From assembly GCA_015680685.1 (NCBI GenBank), contig MNCI01020719.1:93620-157619 (forward strand): a DNA stretch of 64,000 bases. Direction: 5' to 3'. Shown piece after piece: positions 48,760-60,486 of this stretch. The notes under the pieces were generated by a model, which saw only the letters and a list, made by a program, of their open reading frames with translations, was not told the origin of the DNA and ran no database searches. The position numbers were made by a program, and so were the translations under genes. How positions within the stretch are numbered: the stretch's first letter is position 1; every line of letters begins with the position of its first letter. This DNA comes from Gnetum montanum (lineage: Eukaryota; Streptophyta; Gnetopsida; Gnetales; Gnetaceae).

Positions 48760-50746
48760 TTAAAATGGGGGATATCCCCCATAACTAAATGGTTGAGCAT
48801 GGTGAGGATTAATAAATGAAAGATGGGGATCCTTGCATGTTGGAAAAATTGAAACTTGGTCATACTTATGCCATTGGGGTTCACACACTTGACTGTAGGA
48901 AGCATAGTGGGACAATTTATAAGATGTGGTTCCTTGGTGAAGAATTGACCCACTATGGCACTTGGGACCATAAGATGGTATGTAAGGATCAGGATGTTGC
49001 TCTCCATGGCTATATTCATTGGGCTGTATGGTTGTTGGAATGTTAATTGGTGGCCCTGATGAAGTAACACGAGGTGTTGGGTTCGAGGAGAAGGGTGCAC
49101 CACAGTGTTGGACTTGTGCTGAGTTGGGGAATGCAGTGGCCTTGGAATTGTGTTGTCCCTTCTGATGGTCATTTCTAAAGAAGGGATGCTTTCGATGTTG
49201 TTGAGGTTTCTCATTGTCGTTGGCAATAGTAGCACAAGTAATGTTCGTGGGTTGTTGCTATGGTGCAAACACTTCAAGAAAATTTGGTGGTGACGTAGGA
49301 GGGAAAGGATGAGAATGTTGAAATTTTGAAGAAATGTAAGGTACACAAGGTAGTGGTTGTGTTGAGGACATGGGCTAGTAGTATTGAGGAGAATCGTAAT
49401 GCGGTGAGATAGAGTATGTTGACCCAGTTGGAAAAATAGGATTTTGGACTAAATAAGCATTTGGATTCAGATGATATGAAGGGTGTCTCTAGTTTAGGGG
49501 TGGTTTCCCCCACAACTGGGATTGTCGTCACTATGATCGAACACAGTATCTCTGTATGAAATTTGGGTGTAACGTGCTTCCCCAATGCTCATATAAATGT
49601 AACAAGATTGGGCATTGGCCCTTGGGGTGATTGTACAGGCAGATGTTGCATTCATACGTATGATTGGCAGTTGAGCCCTTATCTTCCTCATCCCTTCTTT
49701 CTAATTTTCTAATGATACTTTGTCCTACTCTTCGGGTTGTCAAAACTCTATCTCCAATAATATTGATATATTCTCCACACTTTTTATGCGTCCATTCCAA
49801 CATCTTGTTAATCTTTGCCTCGAATTCCTTCCTCTAATGATTATGGTACTGGAAAAGATGGTTTTTCCTCCTTAAGATTGGTTGATTTCTCCTTTTTGTG
49901 ATTATGGACCTTTGTTAAGTTGAGATTTTGGTCCCATTGATGTTTTTCAACACTCTCCCATCTAGCCATTTCTCCTTCCTCTTTTGCTACCCACTTAATA
50001 AGCTCTTGGACTTGATGGATTTGTAGTTCGTATAGTTGACCTTGGGCATACATCCCTAAGGTCTCTCTTATTTCATCACGAAGTCCATCAATGATATGGT
50101 ACATTAGCCTTTCCTCAGAGAACTCATGGCCTGGATAGTTTTTTAACAGTGCATAATACCTTTCTAAGGCCATGTCCAAGGGTTCATGTTATGCTTGTTT
50201 CCACTCTTGGATTTGTTTCCTCAAGGCCAACACTCTTGCGTAGGTTTGATATCTTTCGTTAAAGAGTTCTACCATTGTTGACCAACGTTGTATTGAATTT
50301 GGTTTTAACGATCTATACCATACTTTTTCTTGGCCAACAAGTGTCATAAGGAAGAGCTTGAGTTTTTACCAACTGTTATCAATGTTGTTCCATGCACAGG
50401 CAACGTAGAAGGCTTGTAAATGTTGTTGTGGATCTAAGTCATAGCCTCCTCAGAAATTAGGGAAGTTGTTTAAATCGATCCTAGGTAGATGACTCTCTTT
50501 ACGATGCCTACGGGAGATTCAAACAGCCTCTTGTATTTGCATTAGATTTGTAGTGGCCAGTAGGGGTTCATCGTCATTGAGTAAGTTATTCTTTCATGTG
50601 TTGGGATGATGTTGCCTTCGTTTATGTTTATAAGAAACCCCCACCTCGGGTTGCGTACTCCAATCTTCATTGTCATATAATTCGTTGGTCCTCCAATGAA
50701 CTACCTCACTAGATGTGGCATTATCATAGTCTTGTAGGAGAGGCAT
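48760..50746 (-). pseudogene. Element D gag (broken)
   Basis: It starts MPLLQDYDNATSSEVVHW. The core has LPRIDLNNFPNF, KLKLFLMTLVGQEKVWYRSL and ALRKQIQEWKQA. An open part at 49841-50179 begins DMALERYYALLKNYPG. The zinc knuckle CNICLYNHPKGQC is intact. The Pro/Ser/His-rich tail ends in FSYGGYPPF with TAA at 48760-48762. Stops and frame changes interrupt the core and the region after KPSFPVP. Confidence 0.8.
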
Positions 50747-50866
50747 GGTTGTGCAATTGTGTGTGAATTTATATGTGACTTTTTGTAATTATTTCTTCCT
50801 AAAAGATGTATTGTTAATTCCTATACAATGACCTTGTATGATATAACTAATCTAAATAACTAGCAC

Positions 50867-50887
50867 CATCCCCAGCAATGGTGCCAA
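50867..50887 (-). other. Primer-binding site of element D
   Basis: The minus strand after the LTR reads TTGGCACCATTGCTGGGGAT, a tRNA-Asp-type site. Confidence 0.75.
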
Positions 50888-51067
50888 TGATGAGTGGTGA
50901 GGTACCCCTACACTCAACCATACAAATACGAGCATTTCACGCAGGATCTAATCAAACTTCGAAGACAGTTGTCCTTAGGTCGCAGTTCACTATCTTCCCA
51001 TCTGGACTAGTGTTAACTTTGTCACGTATGTTTTAGTCTAGAATGATGTGTATGATGTGTTCCTATA
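50888..51067 (-). repeat. 5' LTR of element D, part 1 (interrupted)
   Basis: The reverse LTR end TGATGAGTGGTGAGG starts it. It breaks off at TTCCTATA, and the rest of the LTR resumes at 61300 with CTAATGCTACTC. Confidence 0.85.
51063..51067. repeat. Target-site duplication of the composite, left copy (CTATA)
   Basis: It is repeated at 61295-61299. Confidence 0.8.
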
Positions 51068-51857
51068 TGATGAGTAGCGAGGTACCCCTACACTCAACCA
51101 TACGAATATGAGCGTTCTCATGCGTGATCTGGTCAAACTCTGCAGATGGACTAGTTGTGGCACCTAGTCCAGGTCGTAGTTTATTTTCTTCCCACCTGGA
51201 CTAGTATTATATTTGTCATGTATGGTTTAGTCCAGAGTGAGGTGTATGATGTGTTGCTAATCTAATGCTACTCCTGAAGCAATGGAAGATAATATTAACT
51301 AAGCTAAGCTAGGAGAGAAAAGGGTAAGAAAATGTAATCTAGCCTAAGTGCGATGAGCATCTATTCCTTGATCATCTGTACACATGTTGAACTTCGTGCA
51401 CGACTACCACTGGGATTACCAAGCGTAGATCCCGGGTATGCCACTAGGCTACCAAGTGATCACACTTAAATGCTCGTAATCAAGTCGTACTCATTCTGCA
51501 TTCTAGGAGATAAGGGTGAGAGAGACTAATTAAGAAAGTAGTAAATAATAATTAAATAAATAAATAAACAACAAAGTGAATGCTGTAATGATGAAGTAAT
51601 CTCGATCTTTATTTCTGGTCATGTGCGTGTCCAAGTACGTCACACTCGAATAAAGGATGTCGTACAATTACATTCACCACACTATAGGCAGACACGGGAA
51701 AAATAATCTATCTTTTGAGGGATCAAACTACTAGAGCTTCGCTACTCCTAACTCCTAATGATGAACAAGGGAGAGCCACCTCTTATTTATAAACATTACG
51801 GTGGACTGCGATATCGCATACGCGATATTGCGGCCCATGCAATATCACATCCCATCA
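51068..51857 (-). repeat. 3' LTR of element F (left terminus of composite)
   Basis: From TGATGAGTAGCGAGG to CCCATCA, followed by the reverse PPT TACCCCCATGACTGAATA. Reverse TATA CTTATTTATAA near 51783 and GATATC repeats at 51810-51847. Confidence 0.85.
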
Positions 51858-52013
51858 TACCCCCATGACTGAATAAAAACTCATCCTCAAGTTACAGTGA
51901 TTACACAGTGGATAGGCATGGGATTATTAACTGAAAAAATGGAATGGGATGACACCTCAGTGTGGGAAGAAAACACAACACAAAAATATGCTACAACTAC
52001 AAAAATGTGGAAC

Positions 52014-52605
52014 TCATGTAGTTCCTGGTGGCAGTGGCTCCTCCATTGGTGCCTTCCCTTTGTCTTGTGCTCTAGGCTTAGAGGCTTGATGGCATTGAAG
52101 TATGGCCTAGAGTTTCTCCTCTTATAAGGCCTTGAGTGCCTTGGCATGCGTGTAATTTTATGCTTGTGACATAGAGGCATCCCAGTTAGCCTTCTCTTTT
52201 TCTTCCACCATCCTTTTATTCTTTGTCAACAGTTTATTAAGTTGCTTGATTAGTGTCCAGCTAGTTCTAAGCAACCTTTGGCCCTATATTTGGAAGGTTG
52301 AATACTTTCGAAATGGCTTGAATAGAGAAATCAATAGTCACACCACAAATGTTAACCATGGTGCCTTCTTCTTTATTATGCCAAAATTGGTACATTTCCC
52401 CTAAGTTCCAAGCACCGCTTTCAGAGAAGGTATCTCCTGCTTCTGCCTACCTAGACCGTATGGTAGAAGGATCTTCTTGATGAACGCTGAATGATTATTC
52501 CTCCTATTCTACATGTTGTCCAGTAGGATCTTATCTTCCACCTCTCTAAGATTGTTCGATCACACCTTGAGCAGGACCTTCCTGTTGTCCACGTTTCAGG
52601 GCCAT
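52014..52605 (-). pseudogene. Element F ORF2, heavily deleted
   Basis: Start and end blocks are those of D ORF2, but only about 590 of 2790 bases remain. Joins are visible near 52110, 52250 and 52435, where sequence jumps from one ORF2 region to another. The fragment keeps the basic N-terminus, part of the GETYQFWHN region and a piece of coiled coil. It cannot make the protein. Confidence 0.75.
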
Positions 52606-54513
52606 CGGCAATCACACGGGACCAATCGTTAGTAAGGTTGTTACCAAAGTTAGGTTATACCTTACTGCTTGCCTTAATAGATTTACTTTATTTCCATGTG
52701 ATGTTAATTATTGGAAGAACATGTCCTCGAAATATTATAGTGTTGAGTCCTCTTTGCTTAGGTGGTTTCAAAATTTAATTTTTTGGTATAGCTAAGGGAA
52801 TTAAATGATTTTTTGGACACAATTATTCTTAAGTTTAGAACCAATTACCATTAAATATGTCCTTTGGGAAATGATGAATTTCAAAAACTTTATGTGCTAT
52901 TCGGCATGTGCCCCTCCCCCATGACTAAGCTGAACACTCCAGGGTCAAGTAGGTTCAGACCAAATGAAAATCGGAGTACCAATGAGTGAGATATAGGTAT
53001 AAAAGCAAGGGTCTCACAATCGCAAGTCATAGAGAAAAAATTCGAAAAACTCCCCTACGTGAATAGTGGAAAATGATGGTAAATGTTGCGGGGAGGTCAC
53101 GTATATATATTTTCATCAAAGTTAGGGCACTTAGAGAATGTACCAAATTTTTAATATTTAATATTTCTTTGAAATTAAACGATGTAAAATAAAGACATAT
53201 GGACGATTGTTAAAGGGTTCCAGGGTAATTCAACTAGTTCTAAAGGCACGAAAATTATGATGGTGTAGTATTTATCAATAAGGACCTCGGATGGGAGAAA
53301 AAGGCTATGTGATGACTCATAGGAACGTTGAATTGGAGGGATAGTAATAATAGGGAAAGAATGTTATAAAAAATAAGCTAAGGATGAGAAATGATGTGTG
53401 TGAACTATATCATAAGTGAAGATTACAAAAAATTACACAAGTGGATCCTCCCGAAAGCAGGTTCCAACCTATAATGCCCTTATGTAACCACACTTAAAGT
53501 GTCTGTGGGCTCTAGAAGGGTTAAATGTAATCTGCACTAACTCCAAAAAAAACACACATGTAAATATCACCGGAGTGAGGTAAGAATTCTATGTTATACA
53601 TGACATGAGCTACAATTACACGAACAGTGAGATGAGATGAAGTATAGAAGGGATCGTAGAGATTGGGACATGAGGTAACTGACCCAAGGCACAGTGAATC
53701 CTACGTGTAAAGCATGATTAACGTGTTATTAACCTGTTGTTTCAAGATCAGGACCAAGTCCATCCTTCTAATCAATGACATCGCATTGTTTTATCCCATG
53801 ATGGACAACTATGAGAGTACCATAACAACAAGGCATACGATCACTTGGCATTTTGTTCAAGGGAGGAGTGATTTTTGTTTTATAGAACTTTGTTTTTCTT
53901 CTTTTCTTTTCTTTTCTTTTTTCTTTTTGAATACTGAATCTAGAGAAGCTTCCAACCTTTAGGCATGGGTGCATGTCTTTCCAGTGGGACCTCCTAGAAC
54001 AACGTTTGATTTTGAGTGCCCTTTTGATTACTCTTACTCCCAATTTTCGTTAGATCTACAAGGATCTTAGTACAACCACGTTGCATGATAACTCCCACAG
54101 AGGTCACCAAAGAGAATCCACAAATCCCTTTGATGTCACACCCTAATCATTCCCTCTTGGTCCATCCTTCTTCATTCGGGGTATAATGAACAAAAAATTA
54201 ATTTTAAGTTTCAAAATGTCAAGAATATCATTGTACCCTCGAACGAAACCTCTTTATTTGTAAAATGGATGAGTGGGTGTAATGGGCTCACTATCCAAAT
54301 AATTGACCACTCATGACTTAATAACATAGAACACACCTCGACCAACGATCCACATGAGTTTTTTATTCGTAGATGAGATTACTTACAAAAACTTAACAAG
54401 AAAAAAACACAAAAAGATAAAAAGATAAAACAAAAAGTTGAAAAACAAAAAACTAGAAAAAAAAATTGAAATATTAAAGAAAATGAAAAATATTTATTGA
54501 TCTTGCTTGTTAT
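52606..54513 (-). other. Element F leader and noncoding spacer
   Basis: It parallels D 45946-48759 without the solo LTR. The internal-promoter repeats are missing and only ATATATATAC-like sequence remains near 53105. The site near 53830 is the empty counterpart of the solo LTR insertion in D. Confidence 0.6.
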
Positions 54514-56190
54514 TTAGAATGGGGGATATCCCCCATAACTAATCGGTTGAGCATGGCAAGGATTAATAAATGAAGGATGAGGATCCTTACATGTTGGAAA
54601 TGTTGGAACTAGTCCATACTTACCGCATTGGGGTTCACACACTTGATTATAATAAGCATAGTGGGGCACTTTATACGATGTAGTTCCCAGATAATGAGTT
54701 GGCCCACTATGATGTTTGGGACCATTAGATGGTATGCAATGATTGGGATGATGCCTCCCATGGTTGTGTTCATTGGGTTGTATGGTTGTTGGAGTGTGAG
54801 TTGGGGGTCTTGATAAAGTTACATGAGGTGTTGCATTCGAAGGTAAGGGTGCACCACAATGTGGGACTTGTGTTGAGTTGTAAGATGTAGTGGCCTCAGA
54901 ATTGTGTTATCCCTTCTTACAGCCATGTTTAAAGAAAGGACGCTTTTGATGTTGAGGAGGTTTTTCACTGCTGTTAGTAGTAGTAGCACAAGTGTTGTTC
55001 ATGGTTTGCTATTTTGGTGCAAGCACTTTAGGAACATTTGGTGGAACTGTGGAAGGAGGGAAAGGATGAGAATGCTAAAAGTTAGGAGGATAAGGTGCAC
55101 AAGGTGACGGTTGTGTTGGAGGCATGGGTTGATAGTATTATGGAGAATAGTAACGGGGTGAGATAGAGTATGGTGGCCCGAATGGAGAAACAGGGTGTTG
55201 AACATGATAAGCATTTGGACTCAGAAAATATGAAGGGTGCCTCCAGTCTAAGGATGATCTCACCCACAACTGGGATTGTTGCCACTGTGATTGAACATAG
55301 TATCTCTGTATGAACTCTAGATGTAACGTGTTTCCCCAATGCTCATGTAGATGTAACAATATTAGGCATTGGCCTTTGGGGTGATCATACAGGCATATGT
55401 TGCATTCATATGTATGATTGGCAGTTGAGCACTTATTCCCTTCATTCTTTTTCTCCGAATGTCTACTATTTTGTCCTGCTTCTTGGGTTGTCAACACTCT
55501 ATCTCCAATGTTATTAACACATTCTCCACACTTTTGATATATCCANATTAGCCTTTCCTTGGAAAACCCATAACCTAGACAGTTGTTTAACAATGCATAG
55601 TATCTTTCTAAGGCCATGTCCAAGGGTTCATGTTGTGCTTGTTTCCATCCTTGGATTTTTTTCCTCAAGGTTGACACTCTTACGTAGTTTTGATATTTTT
55701 CATTAAAGACTTCTACCATTATTGACCAGTGTCGTATCGAATCTGGTTTTAATGATCTATACCATACTTTTGCTTGGTCAATGAGTGTCATAGGAAAGAG
55801 CTTAAGTTTTTGCCACTCATTATCAATGTTATTCCATGTGCAGGCATTGTAGAAGGCTAGTAAATGTTGATGCGGATCTAAGTCATAGCCTTCTGAAAAT
55901 TTAGGAAAGTTGTTTAAATCGAGCCTAGGTAGACGGCTCTCTTTACAATGCCTACGTAAGCTTCGAATAGCCTCTTGTATTTGCATTAAGCTTGTAGTGG
56001 CCAGTGGGGGTTCATCGTCATCTTGTAAGTTATCCCTTCGTGTATTGTGATGATGTTGTTTTTGTTCATGTTTATAAGAAACTCCCACTTTAGGTTGTAT
56101 ACTCCAATCTTCATTGTCATATAGTTCATTGGTTCTCCAATGAACTTCCTCACTAAGTGTGGTGTTATTATCATCTTGTAGGAGAGGCAT
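54514..56190 (-). pseudogene. Element F gag (long open frame, internal deletion)
   Basis: This is the least broken gag: 350 residues are open from MPLLQDDNNTTLSEEVHW through the core (RLDLNNFPKFSEGYD, KLKLFPMTLIDQAKVWYRSL, LFNEKY-like EVFNEKYQNY), GWKQAQHEPLDMALERYY, and a complete zinc knuckle CNICLYDHPKGQC. About 300 bp are missing after GFSKERL, exactly at the single N at 55546, so the deletion may be an assembly artefact. A frame change follows near 55140. The tail ends in SYGGYPPF. Confidence 0.8.
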
Positions 56191-56300
56191 TGTTGTGTGT
56201 GAATTTATGTGACTTTTTATAATTACTTCTTTTTAAGAGTTATATCGTTAAGTCCTTTACAGTGACCTTGTATGATATAACTAATCTAGATAACTAGCAC

Positions 56301-56321
56301 CATCCCTGGCAACGATGCCTA
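56301..56321 (-). other. Primer-binding site of element F
   Basis: The minus strand reads AGGCATCGTTGCCAGGGATG, a decayed tRNA-Asp-type site. Confidence 0.65.
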
Positions 56322-57089
56322 TTATGAGTGGCGAGGTACCCCTACACTCAACCATAAGAATACGAGCGTTCTCACGTGCGATCCGGTTGAACTCCGCAGA
56401 AAGACTAGTTGTGGCACCTAAACAGTTATCCTTAGGTCACAGTTCGCTGTCTTCCCACCTGGACTAGTATTATATTTGTCACATATGGTTTAGTCCAGAG
56501 TGAGGTGTATGATGTGTTCCTAATCTAATGCTACTCCTGAAGCAATGGAAGATAATATTAACTAAGCCAATCTAGGAGAGAAAAGGGTAAGAGAATCTAA
56601 TCTAGCCTAAGTGTAATGAGCATCTATTGCTTGATCATCTATACACATCTTGGATTTCGTGCACGACTACCACTGGGATTACCAAGCACAAATCCCAGGT
56701 ACACCACTGGGCTACCAAGTAATCACACTTAAATGCTCATAATCAAGTCGTACTCATTCCACATTCTAGGAGATAAGGGTGAGAGAGACTAATTAAGAAA
56801 GTAGTAAATAACAATTAAATAAATAAATAAATAACAAAGTTACTGTTGAAATGATGAAGTAATCTTGATCTTTATTGCCGATCATGTGCGTGTCCAAGTA
56901 CGTCACACTCGAATAAAGGATGTTGTACAATTACATTCACCACACTGCAGGCAAACACGGGAAAAATAATCTATCTCTAGAGGGATCAAACTACCAGAGG
57001 TTTGCTACTCCTAACTCCTAATGAAGAACAACAGAGAGCCACTTCTTATTTATAAACATTGTGGTGGACTGCAATATCGCATCTCATCA
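56322..57089 (-). repeat. 5' LTR of element F, with PPT on its other side
   Basis: A primer site lies on the left and the reverse PPT remnant TACCCCCAT (57090-57098) on the right. A normal 5' LTR would have host flank there. It therefore once served as the shared LTR of two adjacent minus elements, or marks a rearrangement. Confidence 0.8.
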
Positions 57090-57098
57090 TACCCCCAT

Positions 57099-57150
57099 AT
57101 CGCATCCTATTTTCCTATAAATAGGTACCCCCGTTGCAACACTTATCATT
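57099..57150 (+). promoter_or_regulatory. Internal LTR-like promoter, right half of composite
   Basis: ATCGCATCCTATTTTC and CTATAAATAG at 57115-57124 match the TATA module before ORF2 in B and D. Its repeat part was cut off at the junction. Confidence 0.5.
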
Positions 57151-57591
57151 TTGTCATTCACGCAGGGGGAGTTGTTGAAATTTTTCTCTGCGAGTTGCGA
57201 TTGTATGACCCTTGCTTTTTCACTCATATCTCACTCATTGGTGCTCCGATTTTAATTCTATTTGAACCTACTTGAACTCGGAGTGTTCAATTTAGTCATG
57301 GGGGAGAGACACTTGCTGAAAAGTGTGTAACATTTTTGAAATTTATCATTGCCCAAAGGACATCAGTTAGGGTAATTAACTTAACACTTAGAATAATTGT
57401 GCCTAAAAATAATATAACCCTTAGGTATACTGGAAGACTAAAATGGAAACAACCTAAGTCACAGGACTCATTATTATAAACTTTTGGGCACGATCACACG
57501 TTATAACATAAGATCTTTAACTAAGAAAAGCAGTAAGGTATAACTTGACTTTGAAAACAACCTTACTAATGCTTGACCCATGTGATTTCAG
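57151..57591 (+). other. ORF2 leader, right half of composite
   Basis: Noncoding. PPT-like TTTAGTCATGGGGGAGAG at about 57291. A possible donor AGG|GTAATTA at 57372 and the acceptor TTTCAG at 57591 would give a 220-bp leader intron. Confidence 0.4.
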
Positions 57592-60363
57592 ATGGCCCCA
57601 AAACATGCACAGCAGGAGGGTCCTATTCAAGGTAGAACGAAATGATCTCAGAGAGGTGGAAGACAAGGCCTTGTTGGACAACATATAGAATAGGAGGTGC
57701 AATCATTCAACATCCATCAAGATGAACCTCCTACCAGATGGTCCGGGCAGGCAGAAGGAGGAGCTGCTGCTGTGCCTGAACCGGGACAACAACTCATGTT
57801 GCCCCCGGAATGTGTTCAGGCTATCCATGAGAAGTCCACATTCGCTACAATGATTTTGGAGTTAAACTTCAACTCTTTTGTAGAGTTTGCTCTTGAGGCT
57901 ATTAGGGATCACCTTAAAGGATCTTCCTTATGGCCTGTCCTCTCTCAAAGCAGTGCCTGGTACCTAGGAGAAACGTACCAGTTCTGGCACAATAGGGAGC
58001 AAGGCACCACAGTTAATATTTGTGGTGTGACAGTTGACTTCTCTACATAGGCCATTTTGGAAGTGTTAAATATTCTAAATTCAGGGCCCTAGGTTGCTTG
58101 ATTATCCATCTGTTCAGACCTTGATGTGCGAAAGGATTGGTTAGAGAAGGCTTATGGTAGGGACAAAGCATTTGGTGAATTGACGATAGAAGAGAGAGTT
58201 TATTTCAAAATTGGAACATATCACCTCTTCCCCAAAAAGGGCTTGAAAAGAATATCCATGTATGCGGCCAGAGGATGTGCAGTGTTGATGGGAAAGGTTA
58301 ACGCTAACCTACCCCATCTATATTTGACAGAGATCCTGAGGTAATTTGAAGAATAGAAGATAGGGAAGATGGTGCTGCCCTTCCCCTGTCTTATCAGAAA
58401 ATTGTGCCAATGGGCTAGTATTCAGGGGTACACTAATGATGTCCTCCGAAAAGCCTAGAATGCTTCTTATGCTAAATTGTTAAAGGAACCAGCTCCAAGG
58501 AAGAGCACTGGCAAGGAGCTGAGACTAGAACAAGAAGAACAAGAAGAAGAACATGTGGTTGGAACTAGTCAACCTCTAGCCACAGGTCCCAGCCAACAAC
58601 AAGAAGTAGGGCCTAGCACAGGTTAGGATCAGCCTCCGCTGCCGCAAGACTATAGACCCTCAATGGACCATCTTAGGGCCATCGCTAAGACGGTTAGTTG
58701 GGGAAGTTGTGATGACACAAGCCTCTTCCATGTCTTCAATGACACCATTCAACCTACAATTTCGCTAGATCACACAAGGGGTGAAGTCTCAATTCAAACA
58801 GGAGGAGGGAAAAGTAGATGGTCACAACAAATCTCAGGAAAAGCGACATCTTTCCAAGTACAGTTAGAGACTGGTGAAGGGGCCACTATGGTGGTCATGA
58901 AACACTAGAATGTCACAGGAGCTGTAGATGTGGTCACAAACCACATCAAAGAATCCTTCAATGTACTTATTATGCCACTGGAAGATCTTAGGAGCATGGG
59001 ATGCTCAAACTTTGACCGGAACCTCAATGACTCCTATGGAACATGAGGGTGCGGTTGATAGATTACTTCAAACAGGGAAAGTTTTGACATCCCTATTTAA
59101 CATCCCTCAGGATGTAATAGCAATTCAATTAGACCTCATTTCCACAAAGGGGAAATTGGTCTTAACAGAAGTAAGGGTAGAGCATGCTGAAGCTGAAGTG
59201 CAGAAACTACAAGAGCAGCTCGTGGCCTTACAAGTAGCATAGCAAGATCCTTTGCATTTTGTTCCCGCAGACTAGTTAGAAAGCTTTAGAATCAAGTAGC
59301 TAGAAAAATTAATTGTAGAGAATAAGAAGGTGGTAGAAGAAAAGGAGATGGTTGTTTGGGATGCCTCTGTATCACAAGCATAAACCCATGTGCATCTTAA
59401 GGTACTCAAGGCATTAGAAGAAGAAAATAAGTAGTTGGTTGTAGAAAATCTTTGGTTGACCACTGTAGAGAAGCAAAAGAACATTCTTGATGAACACTTT
59501 CATCAATTACAAGGACAATTCATTCAGGTCAACTGAGATGTGAGCTGTTTAGCTAGAGAAAATCGAACCCTCTCAATGGAGGAGGTACGCGCTATTCACC
59601 AAAAATTAGCCATTGAAATAAGTGCGTGGCAGAATGAGGCTAAATGACATGAGAAGCTGAAGGAGCACTTCTATGATTAGGTGGGAATGTACAAGAAAAT
59701 CCTAGAGAAGAAGATCCATATGGCCAAGGCTCAAATGAACAACATCAGTGCTCAGCACACTGATTGGAGGGCCATATTGGACACTTACGCCTTCGCCCAC
59801 CAAGTGGAAGTTAAGAACCAGGACCTGTAGATCCAAGACTTGATAGAATACATGGAGTTGGCAAACCTTAGATATGCCAACCTTGTCATGTTAATAGTAG
59901 GGCACCCGAGAATAGAGCTTGAGCAACAAGTAGCTTCCACCCATATCAAATATGAAGTAGAATTTGCAGAACATAAGAAGTTGGTAGAAAAATTAGATGT
60001 TGCAAATTCTGAACTTGAGGTGGTAAAAGCTAGCTACCAAGGACAAAAAGATGTTGCAACTGACTTAGCTCAATGGCTAGTAGACCTTCACAAATACAAG
60101 AACAAATCTAAAGCCTATGAAAGGAACGACGGGTGTTCGCAGCGTGGTATGTCAAAGCCAATCAGATGTTCCCACAACTACCTTATCTGTGGGAAGTGTC
60201 GACTTCATCAAACATTGAAACATTAGCATGGATGGCACAAGATCCTCAGACTGAAGAGGAGAAGCTCCAGGCCATACTTCAGTGCAATCAACCTTCAAAG
60301 CCTAGAGCACAAGACAAAGGGAAGGCACCAATGGAGGAGCCGCCACCACTAGAAACTACATGA
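57592..60363 (+). pseudogene. ORF2 of the composite's right half (924 codons, stops present)
   Basis: ATG to TGA is an exact multiple of three. Open pieces include 57697-58050 (PLWPVLSQSSAWYLGETY, VNICGVTVDFST), 58126-58344 (LTIEERVYFKIGTYHLFP), 58663-58908 (MDHLRAIAKTVSWGSCDD) and 59840-60226 (helical, MIEYMELANLRYANLVM). The order is a basic N-terminus, the PF20167-like region, a beta-rich middle (TRGEVSIQTGGG), long coiled coils, and a C-terminal AWYVKANQMFPQL block ending MEEPPPLETT. About a dozen TAG/TGA changes break it, mostly at Gln or Trp codons, consistent with C-to-T decay. Confidence 0.75.
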
Positions 60364-60486
60364 TTTCCACATTTTTCTAGTTGTAGTTGTATATATTTTG
60401 TGTGTTGTGTTTTCTTCCCACACTGCGGCACCATTCCATTTTGTTTCAGTTAATAATGCCATACCTATCCATTGTGTAATCACTGN
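60364..60486 (+). other. 3' tail of composite before right LTR, with one N
   Basis: It follows the D tail to TGTGTAATCACTG and then jumps, at the N (60486), into U3. The PPT and about 45 bp are missing. Confidence 0.6.

Noticed and set aside
48744-49346. 200-residue open frame on the minus strand
   Set aside because: It is an alternative frame of the Pro/Ser/His-rich gag tail of element D; the homologous frame with the zinc knuckle and FSYGGYPPF end is the real one.
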